Part shown: positions 22,087-25,984 of the stretch, one piece after another | How positions within the stretch are numbered: position 1 is the first letter of the stretch | Layout: the number at the start of each line of letters is the position of its first letter | Virus record (IMG/VR): IMGVR_UViG_3300023109_000118 | Span: 1-25,984 of that record | DNA: 25,984 bases | Reading direction: 5' to 3' (one strand) | DNA from: a virus | Made by a program: the position numbers and the translations under genes | The notes under the pieces: model-generated | Databases searched by the model: none | What the model was told of the DNA's origin: nothing | Seen by the model: the letters and a program-made list of their open reading frames with translations, nothing else

Positions 22087-22811
22087 TTCGTCAGCTCCCG
22101 TTCAAGGATTTCTAATGCCCGCCAAGCCGTAGCTACGTTGTCGCGCTCCATGAAATGGCGCGTCATTTGATTTCCGTCTCCCACACTCTTCTCCTTCAGC
22201 CATTCCATAGGGGCTCCATTGGTGGCTGGTCCATGCTGTTGCTGCGCCTTGTAGCTGTGGTGGGCTAGGGCCGCAATAGCGTGGGGGAAATAGTCACGAA
22301 TGAACGTGCCTACGGGGTATTCCTTGCGGGCTTCTGCGCCTGTGGGGAACAGGGGGGGAGTGTCGCTTGCGGGGTTCAGCGGTTCTTGTTCCGGTAGCGG
22401 GGGCGGTCCTTCGCTGCCGATAGACCAGCAAGCCATCCTATTCCAGAAGTCTACACCCTCCTCCGTGATGTGCCATTCTTGGAAATCATGAATGGCGTCC
22501 GAAAGATCCTCGCACATATCATCCAGCCAATTTTTATCACCCTGACTGATCGCACGCTCTCGATAGCCGTCAGGGAGTGTTTCTAGCCACCCCTTAACGG
22601 TGGTGGGTTCTGGCTTGTAGCCCTTCATGGGGCGGGCTACTACATACGGGGCACAAATCTCGCAACCCACATGGGTGTAGGAAACGGGGCTAAACCCCAA
22701 TTTAGATGCCGTGGTGAATACTGCCAGGTCTCCCTCCTTGTATTCGCCACTGTCCACCCGATAGTATCCATCCGGCATTTTCGCCGCAATTTGTTCGTCC
22801 GTCATTGTCAT
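22083..22811 (-). CDS. Protein with C-terminal dATP/dGTP diphosphohydrolase-like (MazZ, PF18909-type) domain
   Basis: 242 residues. The C-terminal part, about 154-242, matches the pattern of the phage dATP/dGTP diphosphohydrolase N-terminal family (formerly DUF5664; MazZ of phage S-2L belongs here, from memory): ARKEYPVGTFIRDYFPHAIAAL, NGAPMEWLKEKS, TRHFMER and a helix VATAWRALEILERELTK. These enzymes convert purine dNTP to dNMP and pyrophosphate. The metal-binding line normally read as S-x-D-H-x-D/N appears as KSVGDGNQ, so activity is uncertain. Residues 1-150 form an extra region with a GYYRVDSGEYKEGDLAVF segment typical of small phage proteins, then a Trp-containing helical part and a Pro-rich linker. 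An alternative ATG lies six bases downstream of the chosen start. Confidence 0.68.
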   Translation of the reverse strand: MTMTDEQIAAKMPDGYYRVDSGEYKEGDLAVFTTASKLGFSPVSYTHVGCEICAPYVVARPMKGYKPEPTTVKGWLETLPDGYRERAISQGDKNWLDDMCEDLSDAIHDFQEWHITEEGVDFWNRMACWSIGSEGPPPLPEQEPLNPASDTPPLFPTGAEARKEYPVGTFIRDYFPHAIAALAHHSYKAQQQHGPATNGAPMEWLKEKSVGDGNQMTRHFMERDNVATAWRALEILERELTK

Positions 22812-22812
22812 T

Positions 22813-23094
22813 CTATTTCTTTTTGTTAATGATGTGGTCTATGTAGAACTGCTGCATTGCCAAGGCTGTATGCTTGCAGATGTTGGAAATGTCAACCCCT
22901 TGCTTGCGTTTTGGCCGTAAAACGTAGTCGTCACGCTTACAGGAGCATCCGAAATGATCGGGGTGTAGGTCAATGATGTATTCCTCGTCTGAGTCTCTGG
23001 AGCTACCATAGGACTCGCAAATGTATTCGTATCCATTGCCGCCTTGTCGTTGGTAGCACTTAGGCGGGAGACTCACAGGCGTATTGCAACCCAT
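22813..23094 (-). CDS. Small protein with SWIM-type zinc-finger signature
   Basis: 93 residues. C50-S-C52, 20 residues, then C73-K-H75 fits the SWIM pattern CxC-x(n)-CxH, a zinc-binding module found in DNA-binding and ubiquitin-related proteins and often in phage and transposon proteins. The N-terminal half has two further Cys (C13, C26) and an acidic stretch SRDSDEEY. The ATG lies inside the preceding gene (35-base overlap), but GGAGG six bases before it is the clearest ribosome site in this arm and supports the start. Function unknown; DNA or protein binding is inferred from the motif. Confidence 0.68.
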   Translation of the reverse strand: MGCNTPVSLPPKCYQRQGGNGYEYICESYGSSRDSDEEYIIDLHPDHFGCSCKRDDYVLRPKRKQGVDISNICKHTALAMQQFYIDHIINKKK

Positions 23095-23269
23095 CTACGG
23101 CCTCCAGTCCTTGCACGGCGTCTGAAAATGTCTTGAGGCGTTGCAGGGATTGGAACAGGTCCACTTCCGCCTGTGGCTCGCCGTTGATGATGTCGCAGTA
23201 GCAGGAATACATATCCTCAATGAGATATTCCTGAACCTTCTTTAGCTGTGTGATGCTTTCTTGTGTCAT
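23060..23269 (-). CDS. 69-residue helical hypothetical protein
   Basis: MTQESITQLKKVQEYLIEDMYSCYCDIINGE, then EVDLFQSLQRLKTFSDAVQGL. It appears all helical with a heptad-like pattern, acidic overall, Cys only at three scattered places. No family is recognised. It starts two bases... that is, one base after the preceding HNH stop, without a clear ribosome site, so coupling is likely. Its last 35 bases overlap the SWIM protein's start region. Confidence 0.55.
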   Translation of the reverse strand: MTQESITQLKKVQEYLIEDMYSCYCDIINGEPQAEVDLFQSLQRLKTFSDAVQGLEAVDGLQYACESPA

Positions 23270-23270
23270 G

Positions 23271-23537
23271 TTATATGTTTTCTAGGTAGCCGTTCTCTCT
23301 GGCCCATGCCTTGTCATTCTCTATTCGCGAATGGCAAATGCGGCACAGTCCCATCCATGTCTCTACGGCGTTTAGGTAGGTGGCTCTTGGTTTCTTAGTG
23401 TGGTGAATGTCGGTGGCGGCGTTGTCGCACAGGTCGCAGGTGGGATGGTCCTTGAGGTATTGTTTGCGGAGGGGGTAGTAGGTGCGTAGTCGTTCCTGTT
23501 GCTTCTTGCTGATGCGGCGAAGGGGGGAGCGTTTCAT
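23271..23537 (-). CDS. Small HNH endonuclease-like protein
   Basis: 88 residues. A basic N-terminus (MKRSPLRRISKKQQERLRTYYPLRKQYL) is followed by a zinc-bound HNH unit: C34-x-x-C37, H45-H46 in TDIHHTKKP, then C65-x-x-C68-H69 (GLCRICHSRIEND) and a terminal AxENGYL helix. All expected metal and zinc ligands are present. HNH proteins of this compact kind are frequent in phage replication and packaging arms, as nicking enzymes or free-standing homing nucleases. The ATG overlaps the stop of another HNH gene (ATGA), an unusual tandem arrangement. Confidence 0.8.
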   Translation of the reverse strand: MKRSPLRRISKKQQERLRTYYPLRKQYLKDHPTCDLCDNAATDIHHTKKPRATYLNAVETWMGLCRICHSRIENDKAWARENGYLENI

Positions 23538-23908
23538 TTACGCTTCTTTCTTTCTGCTTGGGTTTTAATCTTGTGGTCCTTGGAGCACAGCACCTGGAAA
23601 GCCGCCGAATCCTCTGGGGTTAGTCTCTCTAAGAAAGCTGGAATATCGCCTGCGCATTTCAAGCTCCCGCATGGGATGATGTGGTCAATCTGCACGTCGG
23701 CACGCTTGAACCACTTCCTACATTTAGCGCATTGATATTCATATTTGAGACGTTTGTTCTTGGATTTGGAGGGCCGCTCGGCGGCTTTCAGGGCTTGTGT
23801 GGCGGGGGTCCAGTAGCGGAACTTAGAACGGAGGGCGGAACGAATGGCTGACCAGTATTGGCTTTCCGTCCATTTGCCCCCGTTGCGTGTTCTGGCTACT
23901 CTTGCCAT
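23534..23908 (-). CDS. HNH endonuclease-like protein, second copy in tandem
   Basis: 124 residues. A basic N-terminal region (ARVARTRNGGKWTESQYWSAIRSALR, possibly DNA-contacting) leads to C60-x-x-C63, D75-H76-I-I-P and, near the end, LC108SKDHKIKT. That is the HNH arrangement of DH, a spacer of about 30 residues and a final D/N-H-K-x-K-T. The second zinc pair keeps only one Cys, so zinc binding may be looser than in the neighbour. It does not closely resemble the 88-residue HNH protein, so the two are not a recent duplication. The start is 68 bases after the SSB-like gene; a hairpin in that gap includes its ribosome site (GGAG). Confidence 0.78.
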   Translation of the reverse strand: MARVARTRNGGKWTESQYWSAIRSALRSKFRYWTPATQALKAAERPSKSKNKRLKYEYQCAKCRKWFKRADVQIDHIIPCGSLKCAGDIPAFLERLTPEDSAAFQVLCSKDHKIKTQAERKKRK

Positions 23909-23918
23909 TCAAATTGGT

Positions 23919-23942
23919 GCTCCGTGATTAACCCCACGGAGC
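23919..23942 (-). promoter_or_regulatory. Hairpin that includes the HNH gene's ribosome site
   Basis: A perfect 8-pair stem (GCTCCGTG with CACGGAGC, 8-base loop) lies between the SSB-like gene and the HNH gene at 23908. In the minus-strand transcript the right-hand stem arm carries GGAG, which sits about 11 bases before the HNH ATG, so the folded form would hide it. No T-run follows, so it is not a standard terminator. Confidence 0.5.
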
Positions 23943-23976
23943 AAGGGCTGTTATGAACGAACACACTAACCAAAAA

Positions 23977-24708
23977 TTAAAAGGGCATTTCGTCGTCTTC
24001 TTCGGCGGGCAGCGTGGGCTCTGGGCTAGGAGCGGGAGGCTGGTATGCTTCCATCTCCTCGCTGTGCACCTTTGCGGCCTTGCCTTCTGGGGTTGCGGCG
24101 AAGTATGCGGTGAGGTAGGCTTGGAGGGTGCTGTCGGCCTCGTCTGCCTTCGCCTTGGCATCGTCCGAGAGGGTGTTACTCACCACCTTAAATTCTGGGA
24201 ATGAGTAATTCACCGATCCTTTCTTGCCTTCGCCAACGGACGGGACGCTAACAACAACGTCACCATAGACGGCCTTGGAGCCTCCAAGTTCCTTAAGGAA
24301 GTCAATCCATCCGCTCAGTGCGGCACCGGACAATTGGAAGTTCACAATCTCGTAGTCGTCTCCCAGCTTGGCAACGGCGTAAACAGAGGCACAGAACTTG
24401 GCGTAATGCACCTTCTCCTTCACTTCGCGCCAGGGGCCAGAGAACACTTCGCCGTCCTTGTCCTGCACTCGCATGGGGAGCTTCAGGTTGCGAACCTCGT
24501 TAGACCAGACGCCGCAGTTCTTACGGTCATTAAAGCCAGAGCAGGTGGAAAGCTGATCTAGGACAATGAAAGGGGTCTTGTGTGGAACAAGCTCCATACT
24601 CTCGGATTCCTTGTCCCAGTAACGCCAGCATTTGTCACCAGAAGCCCAGCGTAGGAACTTCTTACAGGGATTGATGGGGCGGTCGTCTTCTTGCAGTGTG
24701 CGGCTCAT
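23977..24708 (-). CDS. Single-stranded DNA-binding protein (gp2.5-like role)
   Basis: 243 residues. The N-terminus NPCKKFLRWASGDKCWRYWDKES and the middle TPFIVLDQLSTCSGF...WSNEVRNL form an OB-fold-like, beta-rich body that I recognise as a phage SSB-type protein. The C-terminus is flexible, Pro/Glu-rich and ends EEDDEMPF, the acidic tail with terminal Phe that SSB proteins use to bind partner enzymes. It should coat single-stranded DNA in replication and recombination together with the DnaB-type helicase. AAGGA lies eight bases before the ATG. It directly follows the 84-residue gene in the same operon. Confidence 0.8.
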   Translation of the reverse strand: MSRTLQEDDRPINPCKKFLRWASGDKCWRYWDKESESMELVPHKTPFIVLDQLSTCSGFNDRKNCGVWSNEVRNLKLPMRVQDKDGEVFSGPWREVKEKVHYAKFCASVYAVAKLGDDYEIVNFQLSGAALSGWIDFLKELGGSKAVYGDVVVSVPSVGEGKKGSVNYSFPEFKVVSNTLSDDAKAKADEADSTLQAYLTAYFAATPEGKAAKVHSEEMEAYQPPAPSPEPTLPAEEDDEMPF

Positions 24709-24709
24709 A

Positions 24710-24964
24710 TTAATTTCCTTCGGTGGAGTGGAATGTGTCTTTGATGATTTCCAAGGCTTCAGCGTTATTCGGAATCAGCCTTAGAAGAGATTGAATAATG
24801 TCATCTGCCTGCTGGTTTTCAGCCTGCAATACCGCCACAACCTCCGCGAGGTCGTTTACGTCTGCCTCCAGCTTGTCAATGTGTGCCGCACAACGCTTGT
24901 GCAGGGAGATGGTATACCATGGGAACGTGCAGGTGTCCTCCAGTAATGCTTGTTGATGTGTCAT
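24710..24964 (-). CDS. 84-residue coiled-coil hypothetical protein
   Basis: MTHQQALLEDTCTFPWYTISLHKRCAAHIDKLEADVNDLAEVVAVLQAENQ; residues 26-65 show heptad-like hydrophobic spacing, so a coiled coil is likely. Two or three Cys occur in the N-terminal third. No family is recognised. It is the first gene after the consensus promoter at 24988-25015, with a leader of about 18 bases that lacks a Shine-Dalgarno sequence and is CA-rich (CATCAACAACACACAACTA). The stop lies one base before the SSB-like gene's start context (TAATATG). Confidence 0.6.
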   Translation of the reverse strand: MTHQQALLEDTCTFPWYTISLHKRCAAHIDKLEADVNDLAEVVAVLQAENQQADDIIQSLLRLIPNNAEALEIIKDTFHSTEGN

Positions 24965-24987
24965 TAGTTGTGTGTTGTTGATGATGG

Positions 24988-25015
24988 TTTATAGGGGGTT
25001 GGTGATGGTTGTCAA
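24988..25015 (-). promoter_or_regulatory. Consensus sigma70 promoter for the replication arm
   Basis: On the minus strand TTGACA (25015-25010) is followed 16 bases later by TATAAA (24993-24988), in the 62-base gap between the helicase stop and the ATG at 24964. The predicted start near 24981 gives a short leader. Its first ten bases, TTGACAACCA, equal those of the + strand promoter at 8183. Confidence 0.72.
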
Positions 25016-25026
25016 GTGTTTGGTGG

Positions 25027-25984
25027 TTATTTAATCCAGTCCCGCCATTCGCCGAACGTCGTGATGCGTCGGTGGAACGCTAAGTCAATCTTTCCCAGTC
25101 CATCCCCTCGCCCCTTGGCCTGTAGGAGTTGAACGTAAATGACGGGGAGCCCTTGGTCGTTAGCATCCTGTGGCGCACCTTCTGGCGTCTGCTCTGGAAT
25201 GTGCATGAACCAAACGCGATCCGAGTCTTGCTCAATATTGCCGCTCTCCCGTAGGTCGGACAAGCGTGGGGCGCGTGTCTCTCTTTCTGATCCCCGTCCA
25301 ATCTGCGCCCCAAGGAACACAGGGACATTGTGCTGCATCGCCGCATCCTTGAGGGACATTGTGAAGCGTCCAATAGCCATGTCCCTTGTCTCCCCTCGCT
25401 CCTGCTGTGGGTCATAGCGTTGGAGGTAGTCAACGGCTACGGCCTTCAGGGGGTTCTCAGAGCGTGATGCGGCGGCAATACGGGCAATTAGCTGGTCCAC
25501 CGTCCTGTCCCTGTCGTTAATAATTAGGCGCGGTCCTATTCCCTTAACACGAGCCAGCCCTTTCTTGAATTTTTCCACTTGTTCATGCGGGCAGGTGCCG
25601 TCCCGCACTTCACGCCACGACACGGCTGAGGCTTCTTGTGCAAATATCGTCACAAGCTCCGTCATTGGCATCTCCCGTGAGAACAACAGCGTCCGGCCAA
25701 AGTGTTCGGCAATGTGCCGCACCAGCCCACGCATAAGCGAACTTTTACCCCCACCAGGACGGGCAGCAATCGTAATTAGCTCGCCCGGCCTGGGGGCTCC
25801 AAGGAATTTGTTGATGGACTCAATGGGAGTGGGCACTCCTAGCTCGCCCTGAATAATGTCTCCCGACTCAATGCGCTCAACGAGGGCAAGGGCATCATCC
25901 GCCGCATTAGCCAGCGTCACGGGCTTCTCCTGCTCATTAATGATGTCTAGGGAGCGATTGCTAATCCCTGCCGCTGTGGTGTGC
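25027..25984 (-). CDS. DnaB-type replicative helicase, C-terminal domain (5' end cut by window edge)
   Basis: The frame is open to the right edge, so about 318 residues are visible and the GTG at 25920 is internal, not the start. The RecA-like ATPase core of DnaB helicases is complete: Walker A ARPGGGKSS (about 25740-25770), the LLFSREMP segment, Walker B VAVDYLQ (about 25417-25443), then VFLGAQIGRGSERETRAPRLSDLRESGNIEQDSD, the family's conserved helicase motif, and an end QLLQAKGRG. It should unwind DNA ahead of the phage replication fork, as a hexamer. The N-terminal (primase-interaction) domain lies beyond the window. Whether it is fused to a primase cannot be seen. Confidence 0.9.
   Translation of the reverse strand, partial: HTTAAGISNRSLDIINEQEKPVTLANAADDALALVERIESGDIIQGELGVPTPIESINKFLGAPRPGELITIAARPGGGKSSLMRGLVRHIAEHFGRTLLFSREMPMTELVTIFAQEASAVSWREVRDGTCPHEQVEKFKKGLARVKGIGPRLIINDRDRTVDQLIARIAAASRSENPLKAVAVDYLQRYDPQQERGETRDMAIGRFTMSLKDAAMQHNVPVFLGAQIGRGSERETRAPRLSDLRESGNIEQDSDRVWFMHIPEQTPEGAPQDANDQGLPVIYVQLLQAKGRGDGLGKIDLAFHRRITTFGEWRDWIK

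Overview
This window is a segment of a tailed double-stranded DNA phage with a short-tailed (podovirus) virion, read from its genes rather than from any match to a named phage. The order portal, scaffold, HK97-fold capsid of the DUF5309/SU10 type, tail adaptor, nozzle, fibres, GNAT-like core protein and three large internal virion proteins is the T7-like virion plan. The promoters visible here, however, are bacterial sigma70 types, and no phage RNA polymerase, terminase or DNA polymerase lies in the window. The host cannot be named. Most genes in the left half lack a Shine-Dalgarno sequence, and several appear to be transcribed without a leader.

Layout: bases 1-20530 are the virion and lysis genes on the + strand. 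They run: portal (cut by the left edge), a T4-type lysozyme, a 73-residue protein, one small minus-strand gene (1892-2098), scaffold, major capsid, a stable UUCG hairpin, a small protein, tail adaptor, two paralogous small beta proteins, and a tail fibre with a C-terminal S74 chaperone. Next come two tiny proteins, a three-segment holin, a second small membrane protein, three very basic small proteins, the nozzle, a beta-helix tailspike, a second fibre-like protein, the GNAT-like protein and three internal (ejection) proteins. Genes are packed with 1-4 base overlaps (TAATG, ATGA) except at a few gaps that carry promoter-like sequence.

Bases 20505-25984 are on the - strand and hold DNA metabolism genes: a DnaB-type helicase (cut by the right edge), then after a consensus promoter an 84-residue protein, an SSB-like protein with an acidic tail, two HNH proteins, two small proteins (one with a SWIM zinc-finger signature), a protein whose C-terminus resembles dATP/dGTP diphosphohydrolase (MazZ/PF18909), an 11-codon bridging ORF, a 68-residue protein, a DnaQ-like 3'-5' exonuclease and a beta-helix protein with a C-terminal membrane segment. 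The two arms converge and overlap by 26 bases at 20505-20530.

Working model: the - strand arm is expressed early for replication and nucleotide handling, and the + strand arm late for assembly and lysis. There is no gene-free stretch over 300 bases. The longest candidate, 1896-2202, contains the small minus-strand gene and the scaffold promoter. I see no tRNA, CRISPR array, insertion sequence, integrase or attachment site.
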